Shown here: positions 18,463 through 26,685 of the stretch, one piece after another
How positions within the stretch are numbered: the first letter of the stretch is position 1
Layout: every line of letters begins with the position of its first letter
Source: Weissella confusa
Lineage (GTDB): Bacteria; Bacillota; Bacilli; Lactobacillales; Lactobacillaceae
Direction of reading: 5' to 3'
NCBI GenBank assembly: GCA_016466735.1
Contig: JAAOED010000002.1
Location: 124,001 to 188,000 of the forward strand
Length of the DNA: 64,000 nt
Made by a program: the position numbers and the translations under genes
The notes under the pieces: model-generated
Told to the model about the DNA's origin: nothing
Database searches by the model: none
Seen by the model: only the letters and a program-made list of their open reading frames with translations

Positions 18463-18501
18463 AGCGTTGCACAACGAGAATTATTCTCGCGGTGCAACGC
18501 T
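18463..18501 (-). terminator. Nested palindrome with U run, upstream of surface protein A
   Basis: AGCGTTGCAC/GTGCAACGCT encloses CGAGAAT/ATTCTCG. On the minus strand it is followed by TTTTTTT, so it has the form of a strong terminator. No gene upstream on that strand explains it; it may end a short transcript or a leader of surface protein A. Confidence 0.65.
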
Positions 18502-18527
18502 CATATATCGACATATGTCTTATTTTA

Positions 18528-18660
18528 AAATAACCCATTATTTTCAATTAGCGACGCTCATTTGGGTTCCTTAATTGAAAATATACCCCTTTTTTCAATT
18601 AAGAGCACTCCGTTAGCCGTCCTTATTTAAAAATCACCCCTATTTTTCAATTAAGAAACG
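18528..18660. repeat. Three degenerate tandem repeats of about 52 bp
   Basis: TTTTCAATTA occurs at 18541, 18592 and 18644, that is with steps of 51 and 52. Each copy is preceded by a similar stretch (ATAACCCATTA, ATACCCCTTT, ATCACCCCTAT). An inverted TTAATTGAAAA lies between the first two. Confidence 0.7.
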
Positions 18661-18669
18661 GAATTTACA

Positions 18670-18761
18670 TAAAGTTAACTTTACAAAATTGCGAAAAACA
18701 CGTTTTTATAAAGTTAACTTTATAAAACTACGATATAATGAAAAACGTAAAGTTAACTTTA
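18670..18761 (+). promoter_or_regulatory. Triple operator and promoter of the ATPase gene
   Basis: The perfect palindrome TAAAGTTAACTTTA occurs at 18670-18683, 18709-18722 and 18748-18761, exactly 39 bp apart each time. A -10 box TATAAT stands at 18734-18739, so the second copy covers the -35 region and the third the start point. This placement suggests repression. The regulator is not encoded beside it. Confidence 0.8.
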
Positions 18762-18779
18762 TAAAAAGGAGGATAAACC

Positions 18780-19985
18780 ATGCTAGTTACGCGCCCTCAA
18801 TATCTAAACGAAGTACTAAAGTATCAAGATACGGAATTCATTAAGGTTATCACTGGTGTTCGTCGCGCCGGTAAATCTTCAGTTATGCAGATGTACCGCC
18901 AGCATCTTTTAGATAACGGTACATCGCCAGAAGAAATTATGTATCTTAATTTTGAAAATTTTGAAACAACAACTCTGCGAACAGCAGACACATTAATCGA
19001 CTACATTCGCAAGAACGCACTACAAAACACAAGAATGCATTTCTTGTTTGACGAGATTCAACTCGTTTCTGATTGGGAACGAGTTATTAACGGACTACGG
19101 GTTTCATTTGATTCTGACATTGTGGTTACCGGATCAAATGCCAAAATGCTTTCCAGCGAAATCTCAACCCTCCTCTCAGGTCGCTTCATTACAATCGAAG
19201 TTTACCCACTTTCATTCGCTGAATTCCTTAAATTCAAAGAATATGACGTAAACGACGTTCGTCAGTATGCACCATGGTTCCGTGAGTACGTCCGATTTGG
19301 TGGTTTCCCGGCTGTTGTTTTAGCTGATGAACAAATTAAAGAAAGCATCCTTAGCGGTATTTATGACACCGTGCTGCTCAATGATGTTGGCTTCCGTTCT
19401 GGCATCAAGGAACTCGATGTGTTGAAATCAGTCACACGCTTCTTAGCCTCAAATATTGGCCAAATCACCAATCCAACTAAAATCAAAGGGACATTGGAAT
19501 CCGTCGCACATTTAAAGACCAGTGTTCCAACCGTTACGCGTTACATGGACATGCTAGAAAACGCATTCTTGTTCTATCGCGCTGAACGATACGACATTCG
19601 AGGAAAAGCATACCTTCACGGCGCTGGTAAGTGGTTCATCGCCGATACCGGTCTACGAAATGTTGCTTTAGGTAAAGCCAATGAAAATATTGGTAGTGAA
19701 ATCGAAAATGTCGTTTACATCGAACTACGACGCCGTGGCTACAACGTATCCGTTGGACGACTAGACAAAGATGAAGAAATTGACTTTGTCGCCCGCAAAC
19801 TAGATGAAACGCTTTATGTCCAAGTGACAGAGCAGTTACCATCTACCTCAGATCGAGAAACCGCTAATCTATTACACATTCCCGATAACCATAAAAAGCT
19901 ATTATTGATGGCTACACCTACCTATGAATCAGAAATTGAAGGTGTTCCAGTTAAAAACGTTTTTGATTGGTTGTTAGAAGTTTAA
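18780..19985 (+). CDS. AAA_14/DUF4143-type ATPase
   Basis: A 401-residue P-loop ATPase with the AAA_14 plus DUF4143 layout. Walker A is GVRRAGKSS (about residue 27), Walker B is HFLFDEIQ (about 88), and the sensor region is VVTGSNAKML (about 118). The C-terminal part has EIENVVYIELRRRGY, EIDFVARK and LYVQVTE, which match the core of a PD-(D/E)xK nuclease-like fold. The family is common in bacteria and archaea, but its role is not established. ATG 18780 follows AAAGGAGG, an ideal ribosome binding site. It is single, with its own operators and a strong terminator, which is typical of a horizontally moving unit. Toxin, defence or DNA-handling roles are all possible. Confidence 0.88.
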   Translation: MLVTRPQYLNEVLKYQDTEFIKVITGVRRAGKSSVMQMYRQHLLDNGTSPEEIMYLNFENFETTTLRTADTLIDYIRKNALQNTRMHFLFDEIQLVSDWERVINGLRVSFDSDIVVTGSNAKMLSSEISTLLSGRFITIEVYPLSFAEFLKFKEYDVNDVRQYAPWFREYVRFGGFPAVVLADEQIKESILSGIYDTVLLNDVGFRSGIKELDVLKSVTRFLASNIGQITNPTKIKGTLESVAHLKTSVPTVTRYMDMLENAFLFYRAERYDIRGKAYLHGAGKWFIADTGLRNVALGKANENIGSEIENVVYIELRRRGYNVSVGRLDKDEEIDFVARKLDETLYVQVTEQLPSTSDRETANLLHIPDNHKKLLLMATPTYESEIEGVPVKNVFDWLLEV

Positions 19986-19993
19986 TTAACGAA

Positions 19994-20037
19994 AAATAGC
20001 CAAGGAATCAGACGTATCGTCGGTTCCTTGGCTATTT
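19994..20037. terminator. Bidirectional terminator
   Basis: AAATAGCCAAGGAA pairs with TTCCTTGGCTATTT, 14 bp without a mismatch, between the convergent ATPase and AIM24 genes. Confidence 0.9.
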
Positions 20038-20048
20038 GATTATGGTAA

Positions 20049-20846
20049 TTATTGTTCCAAAGCGCCTTCAAGTGCACCAATCTTCATTGATCGTACTGGC
20101 GTCATCAAAACCTTACCTGTACCACGATAAACATTGACCAAACCTTCGCCAGATGCAGCTGACCCAATCAAAGACTTACCAGAACGTTCCACCGTGAAAT
20201 TCAATGAGCTAGACCATGCAATCGCTAAATTGCCGTCGATTTTCAAAACATCATCTTTTAGTTCAACTTCAATCAATTCTTCTTGTGGTACCGGTGACTC
20301 TAGCGCCGCCACGCCATTTCCAACTAGACTCAAGTTGAACAAACCTTCACCACCAGCCACCGCTGAAGAAAAATTACTACGCGCAACCAACTTTTGCTTC
20401 AAGCCGTCTTCACTAGCCAAGTAAAATCCGTCATCAATGACAACTTGTCCGCCCCACTCGGAAACATCTAACAACAGAATGTGCTTGTACGTCGGCTCCA
20501 ACGCTAGCATACCAGTTCCCTTATACTCCGGCTTGATTGCAGCTTCACCAGTCACTGATCCTTTAATCATCTTTCCCAAAAAGTCACCAGCGCCTTTGAT
20601 GCCCGTCGTTGCTTTCACATCACCTAACATCCATTGCATCGCCCCAGCTTGAATCGTGACATCCGCATTTTGTAAATTAATCAACAATTGCTTCTTCTTA
20701 ACATTCATTTGTGTCATGAAGTATTGCACTTGTGCATCAAACGGCGAAACACTTAAATCACGTTGGAACTCAACGACCTGAAATGACCCCTTTTCGGCAA
20801 TCACTTTAACGTCATCATTGTCCGTGTAATTAGTAATCTTGAACAT
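20049..20846 (-). CDS. AIM24 / TIGR00266 family protein
   Basis: A 265-residue beta-rich protein of the AIM24 family. The internally repeated pattern (MQWMLGDVKATTG, GTGMLALEPTYKHILLLD, FYLASEDGLKQKLVARS, then GEGLFNLSLVGNGVAALESP) is the usual double-psi or beta-helix-like arrangement of this family. No signal peptide or membrane segment is present, so it is cytosolic. The biochemical role is not known; in mitochondria the relative is needed for respiratory chain assembly, which cannot be carried over here. The gene stands between a terminator and the metK terminator and seems to be a single unit. ATG 20846 follows AGGAGGGG. Confidence 0.88.
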   Translation of the reverse strand: MFKITNYTDNDDVKVIAEKGSFQVVEFQRDLSVSPFDAQVQYFMTQMNVKKKQLLINLQNADVTIQAGAMQWMLGDVKATTGIKGAGDFLGKMIKGSVTGEAAIKPEYKGTGMLALEPTYKHILLLDVSEWGGQVVIDDGFYLASEDGLKQKLVARSNFSSAVAGGEGLFNLSLVGNGVAALESPVPQEELIEVELKDDVLKIDGNLAIAWSSSLNFTVERSGKSLIGSAASGEGLVNVYRGTGKVLMTPVRSMKIGALEGALEQ

Positions 20847-20906
20847 GTATTTACCCCTCCTACATTCGACCCCATTATCCCATACATTCTCATTAAAATA
20901 TAGAAA

Positions 20907-20938
20907 AAGCGTTGCAAGCCAAAAGACTCACAACGCTT
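20907..20938 (-). terminator. metK terminator
   Basis: AAGCGTTG pairs with CAACGCTT; on the minus strand the stem is followed by TTTTC. Confidence 0.85.
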
Positions 20939-20954
20939 CTAAATTAAATCTCTA

Positions 20955-22148
20955 TTACTTGTTAAAGTATGCCTTCAACTCATCAACCTTATCCAAACGC
21001 TCCCATGGCAAGTCCAATTCAGGACGACCAAAGTGACCGTATGCGGCAGTTGCTTCGTAGCGAGGCTTGCGCAAATCCAAGTCCTCGATGATTCCGGCTG
21101 GACGCAACTCGAACAAGTCACGGATTGCGGCTACCAATTCATCATCAGAAACCTTACCCGTACCGAACGTGTTGACGTTAACTGAAACAGGCTTTGCCAC
21201 ACCGATAGCGTAGGCAACTTGGATTTCAACCTTTTCAGCCAAACCAGCTGCAACAATGTTCTTAGCGATGTGACGTGTTGCGTAAGCGGCACTGCGATCA
21301 ACCTTAGTAGCATCCTTACCTGAGAAGGCACCACCACCGTGACGAGCGTATCCACCGTACGTATCAACGATAATCTTACGACCAGTCATACCGGCATCAC
21401 CCTTAGGTCCTCCGATTACGAAGCGACCAGTTGGGTTGATGTAGTAACGCGTCTCGTCGTCAACCATGTCGGCTGGCAAAACTGGGTCGATGATGTACTT
21501 GCGAACATCGGCACGCAATTGTTCCAATGAGACTGACTCACGGTGTTGCGTTGACAAAACAACTGCGTCGATACGGATTGGCTTGTCGTTTTCGTCCAAT
21601 TCAACCGTCACTTGGGCCTTGGCGTCAGGCAACAAGTATGACAACTCACCTGAACGGCGGACGTCAGCTTGCTTCTTAACCAACTTGTGTGACAAAACAA
21701 CTGACAACGGCAAGTATTCGTCCGTTTCGTTCGTGGCGAAACCGAACATCAAACCTTGGTCACCGGCACCGATTTGGTCCAATGGATCAACACCACCGTC
21801 TTCACGGTGCTCGATAGCTGAGTCAACACCTTGCGCGATGTCAGGTGATTGCTCGTCCAACGTTACCCCAACGTGGATATCGTCAGCCAAGAAACCAGCT
21901 TCCTTATCATCGTAACCGATGCGCTTCAATGTGTTACGAACAATTTCGTTAATGTTGACGTAGGCCGTCGTTGACATCTCACCAAAGACGTTAACGTAAC
22001 CAGTTGTTACTGATGTTTCAATGGCCGTACGTGCTTGTGGGTCTTCAGCCAAAACGGCGTCCAAAATGGCATCTGAGATTTGGTCTGAAACCTTATCTGG
22101 GTGTCCTTCTGAAACTGATTCTGACGTGAACAAACGCTTTTCTGACAT
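20955..22148 (-). CDS. metK: S-adenosylmethionine synthetase
   Basis: A 397-residue enzyme that makes SAM from methionine and ATP in the cytosol as a tetramer. Family motifs are [20 protein letters not shown] at the start, [12 protein letters not shown] (about 118) and [19 protein letters not shown] (about 270), which hold the ATP, metal and methionine ligands. The frame is open further upstream, but ATG 22148 has TAGGAG 12 bases upstream and begins the conserved [10 protein letters not shown]. It is monocistronic with its own riboswitch leader and terminator. In this window its product serves RlmD and the MnmM-like protein. Nothing unusual in the protein. Confidence 0.98.
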   Translation of the reverse strand: MSEKRLFTSESVSEGHPDKVSDQISDAILDAVLAEDPQARTAIETSVTTGYVNVFGEMSTTAYVNINEIVRNTLKRIGYDDKEAGFLADDIHVGVTLDEQSPDIAQGVDSAIEHREDGGVDPLDQIGAGDQGLMFGFATNETDEYLPLSVVLSHKLVKKQADVRRSGELSYLLPDAKAQVTVELDENDKPIRIDAVVLSTQHRESVSLEQLRADVRKYIIDPVLPADMVDDETRYYINPTGRFVIGGPKGDAGMTGRKIIVDTYGGYARHGGGAFSGKDATKVDRSAAYATRHIAKNIVAAGLAEKVEIQVAYAIGVAKPVSVNVNTFGTGKVSDDELVAAIRDLFELRPAGIIEDLDLRKPRYEATAAYGHFGRPELDLPWERLDKVDELKAYFNK

Positions 22149-22191
22149 ATAATCTAATCTCCTAAAATAAAAAACTCTTGTGAAATTAAAT

Positions 22192-22229
22192 AACCCCGAC
22201 ATACCACTCGTAGGCGGCATGTCGGGGTT
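22192..22229 (-). terminator. Riboswitch-controlled terminator in the metK leader
   Basis: ACCCCGACATGCC pairs with GGTATGTCGGGGT, followed by TATTT on the minus strand. It is the expression platform of the SAM-I aptamer. Confidence 0.85.
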
Positions 22230-22242
22230 CAGTCGATATGCG

Positions 22243-22330
22243 CCTATCTGCTAGAAAGTACCACATCGCCCGAAACGGGTAAGTTGGCGTCAGATCAAAG
22301 GGTCTAGTCCCTCCCTGAACTCTCGATAGG
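22243..22330 (-). ncRNA. SAM-I (S-box) riboswitch
   Basis: On the minus strand CCTATC and GATAGG close the P1 helix. Inside it, GAGAG, AGGGACTAGACCC, TTTGAT, CGCCAAC and GGTACTTTCTAGCA appear in the S-box order, and they match the core of the B. subtilis yitJ aptamer closely. P2 is TCAG/CTGA and P3 is CCCG/CGGG. High SAM should favour the terminator at 22192-22229 and turn metK off. Lactobacillales metK genes more often carry the SMK (SAM-III) box, so this element is notable. Confidence 0.85.
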
Positions 22331-22365
22331 AAAGTCGAATTTATTTACTTTTTAATACCTAAATT

Positions 22366-22394
22366 ACTATACGTGGTTTTGAACAATCGTGCAA
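22366..22394 (-). promoter_or_regulatory. metK promoter
   Basis: Minus strand TTGCAC (22389-22394), 17 bases, TATAGT (22366-22371), about 40 bp before the aptamer. Confidence 0.78.
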
Positions 22395-22415
22395 GCTAAA
22401 AAGCTAACTTCTTTT

Positions 22416-23201
22416 TTAGTCGCCCATTGCACTGACATTTTGATCAGTAACCGTTACGTCACCAAAGGCTTGGCGGACCGCATCAAGGTCGTGTGTTGCC
22501 AGCCAATTGTTAACATCGATAGTAAATTCGTGCATGCTATCGCCATTACCAGCGCTGTAGCGACCAGTAATTTGACTCACCCCGCCATCGCCGGCCAATG
22601 AGTATTGCACCCCAATCCCATTTACGCCAACACCAAGGTGCAAGCTTCCTTTACCAGATCCAACACCACCAACCGTTCCGGCTGTAATACCTTTTACTTC
22701 AGCAGCTGGCTTGTTATATCCCGCCATAACTACCTGCGCAATAATCTCAGCGCGATCAGTGCGGCTTAGGCTCGTTGCAGCAACGCCAGGCGTGCTACCA
22801 GAAAAGTCTGACGCCTTGGTTGAACTTGCTGAACTAGCGCTTGATGAGCTTGCACTGCTACTTGATGAAGAAACGGCACTCGAATCTCGGCTTGAAGATG
22901 CCTTTGACACTGACTTAGCTGAAGAAGAAACTTTGGCCGTTTCAGTTTCAGACTTAGGATGCGTCAACTTGTATGTCAGCGCACCAGCTACAACGGCAAC
23001 GACGACGGCTAATAACAAGAACAACGCTTGCTTGCCCTTGCCACTAGTCTTTTTCACAACAGCCGTTGGGGTTACAACTGGCGTTTCGACCGGCGTCTCT
23101 TCCGGTTCAAAATTACGCGCAGCCGCCATGCGATATTCTTCACGGCGCGCGACGCGTCCATGTTCTTGACGGAATTTATCTTCCCATTCTTGACCAGTCA
23201 T
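22416..23201 (-). CDS. Membrane-anchored protein with serine-rich linker
   Basis: A 261-residue protein with three parts. Residues 1-55 are charged and cytosolic (MTGQEWEDKFRQEHGRVARR). Residues of about 58-78 form one membrane helix (ALFLLLAVVVAVVAGALTY). Outside the membrane come about 45 residues that are almost only Ser and Ala, then a domain of about 120 residues (RTDRAEIIAQVVMAGYNKPA onward). I do not recognise the domain with certainty; its glycine-rich centre (GTVGGVGSGKGSLHLGVGVNG) and the NWLATHD sequence may help identify it. ATG 23201 follows AGGAGG. It lies just behind map, 19 bp away, so it may be co-transcribed. Confidence 0.75.
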   Translation of the reverse strand: MTGQEWEDKFRQEHGRVARREEYRMAAARNFEPEETPVETPVVTPTAVVKKTSGKGKQALFLLLAVVVAVVAGALTYKLTHPKSETETAKVSSSAKSVSKASSSRDSSAVSSSSSSASSSSASSASSTKASDFSGSTPGVAATSLSRTDRAEIIAQVVMAGYNKPAAEVKGITAGTVGGVGSGKGSLHLGVGVNGIGVQYSLAGDGGVSQITGRYSAGNGDSMHEFTIDVNNWLATHDLDAVRQAFGDVTVTDQNVSAMGD

Positions 23202-23219
23202 GGATTTACCTCCTGCAAA

Positions 23220-24002
23220 TTATAGATACTTCGCATCGAATTCAGGGTCCTGACTCGTCAAAATCTTTGGTCCCTCTTCAGTAATTGCAATTACGTGCTC
23301 ATATTGGGCTGACCATGAACCGTCCAACGTCGTCACAGTCCAACCATCTTCTTCAGATGTTTCAACTTCCCACGTTCCCATGTTAACCATTGGCTCAATG
23401 GTAATTGTCATTCCCGGCTTCAAACGCAACCCACGTCCGGCAACACCATAGTGGAACACGTTCGGATCTTCGTGCATGGTTGGTTGAATACCATGACCAA
23501 CGTAGTCACGGACATTACCATAGCCATTTTCGTCTTCAACAAAAGCGTTAATTGCAGCCCCAATGTCACCCAAACGGTTATCAACTTGGGCTTGTTCAAT
23601 GCCGATGTACATCGCTTCCTTAGCAACATCCATCAAACGTTGGGCTTCAGGTGAAATTTTGCCAACTGCATATGTCCATGCTGAATCTGAATAATAACCA
23701 TCCAATTCAACCACAGTATCAACTGTGACGATATCGCCTTCCTTAAGGAAAAGCGCCTTACGCGGAAATGCGTGTGCGACTTCTTCATTCACTGAAACAG
23801 TCGTCGCATATTCATAACCTTCAAAACCAATTTGTGCGGCGCGTGCGCCGTGACTCTCAATATATTGACGGCCAAACTCTTCAATTTCCCAGGTTGAAAT
23901 ACCTGGCTTAATAATATCGCGTAGTCCTTGGTGCATACCGGCAATGATTGCCCCAGACTTACGCATTCCCTCGATTTCACGAGGTGACTTAATCGTAATC
24001 AT
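23220..24002 (-). CDS. map: Methionine aminopeptidase, type I
   Basis: A 260-residue dinuclear metallopeptidase that removes the initiator methionine from new proteins. The metal ligands are visible in family order: VDTVVELDGYYSDSAW (two Asp, about 95-106), GHGIQPTMHEDP (His, about 170), ITIEPMVN (Glu, about 203) and EHVIAITEEG (Glu, about 238). There is no N-terminal zinc-finger, as usual for type I in bacteria. It is followed closely by the serine-linker membrane gene. ATG 24002 has AGAGAG nine bases upstream. No special regulation is visible. Confidence 0.97.
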   Translation of the reverse strand: MITIKSPREIEGMRKSGAIIAGMHQGLRDIIKPGISTWEIEEFGRQYIESHGARAAQIGFEGYEYATTVSVNEEVAHAFPRKALFLKEGDIVTVDTVVELDGYYSDSAWTYAVGKISPEAQRLMDVAKEAMYIGIEQAQVDNRLGDIGAAINAFVEDENGYGNVRDYVGHGIQPTMHEDPNVFHYGVAGRGLRLKPGMTITIEPMVNMGTWEVETSEEDGWTVTTLDGSWSAQYEHVIAITEEGPKILTSQDPEFDAKYL

Positions 24003-24056
24003 AATAATCTCTCTTCATTAATCTTCTGTTTTCATTCTACACGTACCACTTACAAA

Positions 24057-24080
24057 AAAGCCACGCAAACGCGTGGCTTT
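24057..24080 (-). terminator. Terminator between two minus-strand genes
   Basis: AAAGCCACGC/GCGTGGCTTT with an AAAC loop, followed on the minus strand by TTTTTT. It ends the 92-codon gene and separates it from map. Confidence 0.9.
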
Positions 24081-24089
24081 AAGAGTTTC

Positions 24090-24368
24090 TCAGTAAATAA
24101 CCGTTGCCAGTTGTGACGTCAAAAATAGATCAACGTAAGCACGGTCCAACAACATCTTTGTATCATTCATTGACATGAATAGGAATTGCAAGTAACCACG
24201 TACCAATTCATCATCAGGCAAAGCTGACAACTTTGGCAAGCGCTCTGCTAACTCTGGCGCTGACAAAATCATTTGCTCATTCGCACGCGCAATACGTGGA
24301 ATGCTCTTACGAATCGTTTCTGCCATTGAAGCAACCATCGCATCATCAATTTGAAGTGTAATACCCAT
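24090..24368 (-). CDS. Hypothetical helical protein, 92 aa
   Basis: A 92-residue protein without signal peptide or membrane segment. It is predicted to be all-helical: AMVASMAETIRKSIPRIARA, then LAERLPKLSALPDDELVRG, then YLQFLFMSMNDTKMLLDRAY. I do not recognise it. The gene has GAGGAC nine bases before ATG 24368 and a proper terminator, so it is likely real. It is divergent from msrA. A partner protein or regulatory role is possible, but nothing in the sequence shows one. Confidence 0.7.
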   Translation of the reverse strand: MGITLQIDDAMVASMAETIRKSIPRIARANEQMILSAPELAERLPKLSALPDDELVRGYLQFLFMSMNDTKMLLDRAYVDLFLTSQLATVIY

Positions 24369-24510
24369 TTCTCTGTCCTCACTTAACTTTTGTCAGTCAT
24401 TATTATAACCAAAAAAGTTGCAATAACGATTTTTCAAGGGAAAGTCTTGAAATATTGCTTTTGTTTTTGCACCAACTGAGTAGAATAAGAACCAAACGGA
24501 GGGGAATAAT

Positions 24511-25035
24511 ATGGCAATTCAAACAGCAATTTTCGCAGGTGGATGTTTCTGGTGCATGGTTGAGCCATTCGAGACCATGGCCGGCATTCAAAAGGTACGT
24601 TCAGGTTACACTGGTGGCTTCGTCGCTAACCCAACCTATGCACAAGTCGCATCACATCAAACTGGTCACACAGAAGCCGTTAAGATTTGGTTCGATGATG
24701 ACGTTGTATCATATAGCGATTTGGTTGAACTATATTGGCAGCTTGCCGACCCAACAGATGCCATGGGTCAATTTGCTGACCGCGGCGACAGCTACCGTCC
24801 GGTGATTTTCGTGGCAAACGACGAACAGCGCCAAATTGCCGAAGCATCGAAGCGCGCCTTAAATGACTCTGGTCGTTTCGATGCACCAATCGTTACAAGT
24901 ATTGAAGACGCTCAGCCATTTTATGATGCCGAAGAAGAGCATCAACAATTCTACAAAAAGAATCCTTTGCGCGAGTACATGATGATGGTGCCACGCAAAG
25001 CCTACCAAAAGAAATATTGGTCTGATAAGAAGTAA
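24511..25035 (+). CDS. msrA: Methionine-S-sulfoxide reductase
   Basis: A 174-residue enzyme that reduces the S form of methionine sulfoxide. The catalytic cysteine is in the signature GGCFWCM (residues 10-16). The later [14 protein letters not shown] and [16 protein letters not shown] are typical of the family, and the C-terminal [18 protein letters not shown] lacks the resolving cysteines found in some MsrA, so the second Cys of FWCM may take part. AGGGGA stands just before ATG 24511. It is monocistronic. Together with msrB at 8.4 kb it repairs oxidised methionine, consistent with a catalase-poor lactic acid bacterium. Confidence 0.96.
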   Translation: MAIQTAIFAGGCFWCMVEPFETMAGIQKVRSGYTGGFVANPTYAQVASHQTGHTEAVKIWFDDDVVSYSDLVELYWQLADPTDAMGQFADRGDSYRPVIFVANDEQRQIAEASKRALNDSGRFDAPIVTSIEDAQPFYDAEEEHQQFYKKNPLREYMMMVPRKAYQKKYWSDKK

Positions 25036-25039
25036 CCAA

Positions 25040-25075
25040 AAAGCCGGTCTCGTCTGCATTGACGAAACCGGCTTT
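25040..25075. terminator. Terminator between msrA and the 5'-nucleotidase
   Basis: AAAGCCGGT pairs with ACCGGCTTT, extended by TCGTC/GACGA, followed by ATTGTT. The two genes are convergent and may share it. Confidence 0.88.
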
Positions 25076-25079
25076 ATTG

Positions 25080-26630
25080 TTAATAAATCACATGGAAATT
25101 TGTTGGTTGGGCAATCTTAATATCCGGGTGACTCATAATGTAATCACCAATTAAGTCGGCCGTTTCTTGTTGCACTTCACGAACCACTTTATCCAGTGAG
25201 AAGGATGCGAAGTTACCTGCACCACCCGCACGGTAGTTATTCATTGCAACTTCGTATTCGCCGGCCAAATCAATCGGCTCACCATCAACAAGCACTTCAA
25301 TCACGCGCTCGCCTTCACGACGGCGCAAATCAAACGTGTAATCAATGCCGCTCCAAACATCATAGTTATAGTGTTCGACCTTAGGCTCCAAAAACGCTGG
25401 GTTAACAGTTGGCTGCCCGTTATCATCCAAAACAAAGTAGCGCGCATTCACTTCAAGCGCATCCACAATATCTTGTCCCGTCAACTTTTCAACAACTAAC
25501 GTATTTGGATAAATGTAATTCGTCATGATGTCGCGCAACGTCACTTCATCAGCCAACCCCTTCACTTCGTTGTTGAACAACGCTGTGTTAGCAATCGTCG
25601 TTTGTGTCGCATCCATTTGCACTTGGTTAACCAAGGCGATAAATGGGTGGCTGTGCAAACGGGCCTCAAAGTGATTCGTCACTTGCATGTTGTGACCAAC
25701 GTGACCGACTGCCGTATCAAGCCAGTGATTCGTCGCAACGTGTACCGGCTCAACAACTGCCTTCACCGCATCATTCTCAGGGAACACCGCTGTGGCAATC
25801 AATTGGGCGTCACGGTTGGTAATTTGGTGTTCGTCATTCAACGTAAGCGTCATCAAACCAACTTGATCAGCGCGATAGCCAGGCTGCGTTGTCGCCACAT
25901 GATTGATAACAGCAGCCAAAGTGCGGTGTTGGTGACCAGTTACAACAGCATCGACACCTGGGATTTGGAGCAATTGGTACCCTTGGTTTTCACCCGTCAA
26001 ACGTTCCAACGGTTCACCAGTCTCCAAATCTTCAGCAAAACCGCCGTGATAAGCCAATACCAGTACATCCACTTGTGGACGCAATTCGTCAGCATAACGT
26101 GTTGCGACTTCGACCGGATCAGCAAATGTTAACCCATGGATGTTAGCGGGTTGTTCCCAGTGTGGCACGTACTTGGTAATCAAACCAATGATACCAACCT
26201 TTACTCCGCCACGTTCAATAATCGTATATGGACGACCGATAAACGGCTCACCACTTGCTTCATCGAGCACATTGGCGTTCAACAACAAATCGTTTTGTTC
26301 GAAAACACGTTCAAGATAATCACGACCATAATTAAATTCGTGATTACCCAAAATGCGTACGTCATAGCCCATCGTTTCAGCCAAATCACCATACAAACTC
26401 ACTGCTGATTGATCGACTTTTTCAATGTAATTCGTTAATGGTGACCCTTGAATGAAATCACCATTTTCAATCGTGATGATGACATCCTCTGGGGCGGCTT
26501 GTTCCCGCAACGTTTCAATAACCGTGGCTGCGCGGGTCAAACCCAACCCATCATTTTGTAATGGTCGACGGAAATCATCAGCCCGGAAATAACCGTGGAC
26601 ATCAGAAGTCGAAATAATAGAAACTTGCAT
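25080..26630 (-). CDS. Cytosolic 5'-nucleotidase / 2',3'-cyclic phosphodiesterase family
   Basis: A 516-residue two-domain enzyme of the UshA-type family. The N-terminal metallophosphatase domain has STSDVHGYFR (about residue 7), NGDFIQGSP, ILGNHEFNYG (about 97) and VTGHQHRTL (about 235). The C-terminal nucleotide-binding domain includes EVNARYFVLDDNG, YDVWSGIDYTFDL (substrate stacking region) and MNNYRAGGAG. There is no signal peptide and no wall anchor, unlike most secreted members, so it should act inside the cell. The gene starts 55 bp after phnE, with no terminator between, and so belongs to the transporter operon. Its presence points to a nucleotide-like imported substrate. ATG 26630 follows AAAGGAG. 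Confidence 0.9.
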   Translation of the reverse strand: MQVSIISTSDVHGYFRADDFRRPLQNDGLGLTRAATVIETLREQAAPEDVIITIENGDFIQGSPLTNYIEKVDQSAVSLYGDLAETMGYDVRILGNHEFNYGRDYLERVFEQNDLLLNANVLDEASGEPFIGRPYTIIERGGVKVGIIGLITKYVPHWEQPANIHGLTFADPVEVATRYADELRPQVDVLVLAYHGGFAEDLETGEPLERLTGENQGYQLLQIPGVDAVVTGHQHRTLAAVINHVATTQPGYRADQVGLMTLTLNDEHQITNRDAQLIATAVFPENDAVKAVVEPVHVATNHWLDTAVGHVGHNMQVTNHFEARLHSHPFIALVNQVQMDATQTTIANTALFNNEVKGLADEVTLRDIMTNYIYPNTLVVEKLTGQDIVDALEVNARYFVLDDNGQPTVNPAFLEPKVEHYNYDVWSGIDYTFDLRRREGERVIEVLVDGEPIDLAGEYEVAMNNYRAGGAGNFASFSLDKVVREVQQETADLIGDYIMSHPDIKIAQPTNFHVIY

Positions 26631-26685
26631 ATTGCACTCCTTTAAACAGAGAAGGCCACCGAGTAATCGATGACCTTCTAACCTA

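Larger units (their letters stand above)
18275..18779. other. Intergenic region between surface protein A and the ATPase, 505 bp
   Basis: It contains, from left to right, the leader of surface protein A, a strong nested hairpin, three degenerate 52-bp repeats and three 14-bp operators before the ATPase. A frame of 69 codons at 18338-18547 (minus) begins TTG within a repeat copy and crosses the hairpin; I judge it unlikely to be a gene. Confidence 0.5.

Noticed and set aside
18338-18547. 69-codon frame upstream of surface protein A
   Set aside because: It starts with TTG inside a 52-bp repeat copy, crosses a terminator-like hairpin and has no ribosome binding site.
18670-18761. CRISPR array reading of the 39-bp spaced palindromes
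   Set aside because: Only three 14-bp repeats, with AT-rich similar spacers, within a promoter; no cas genes.
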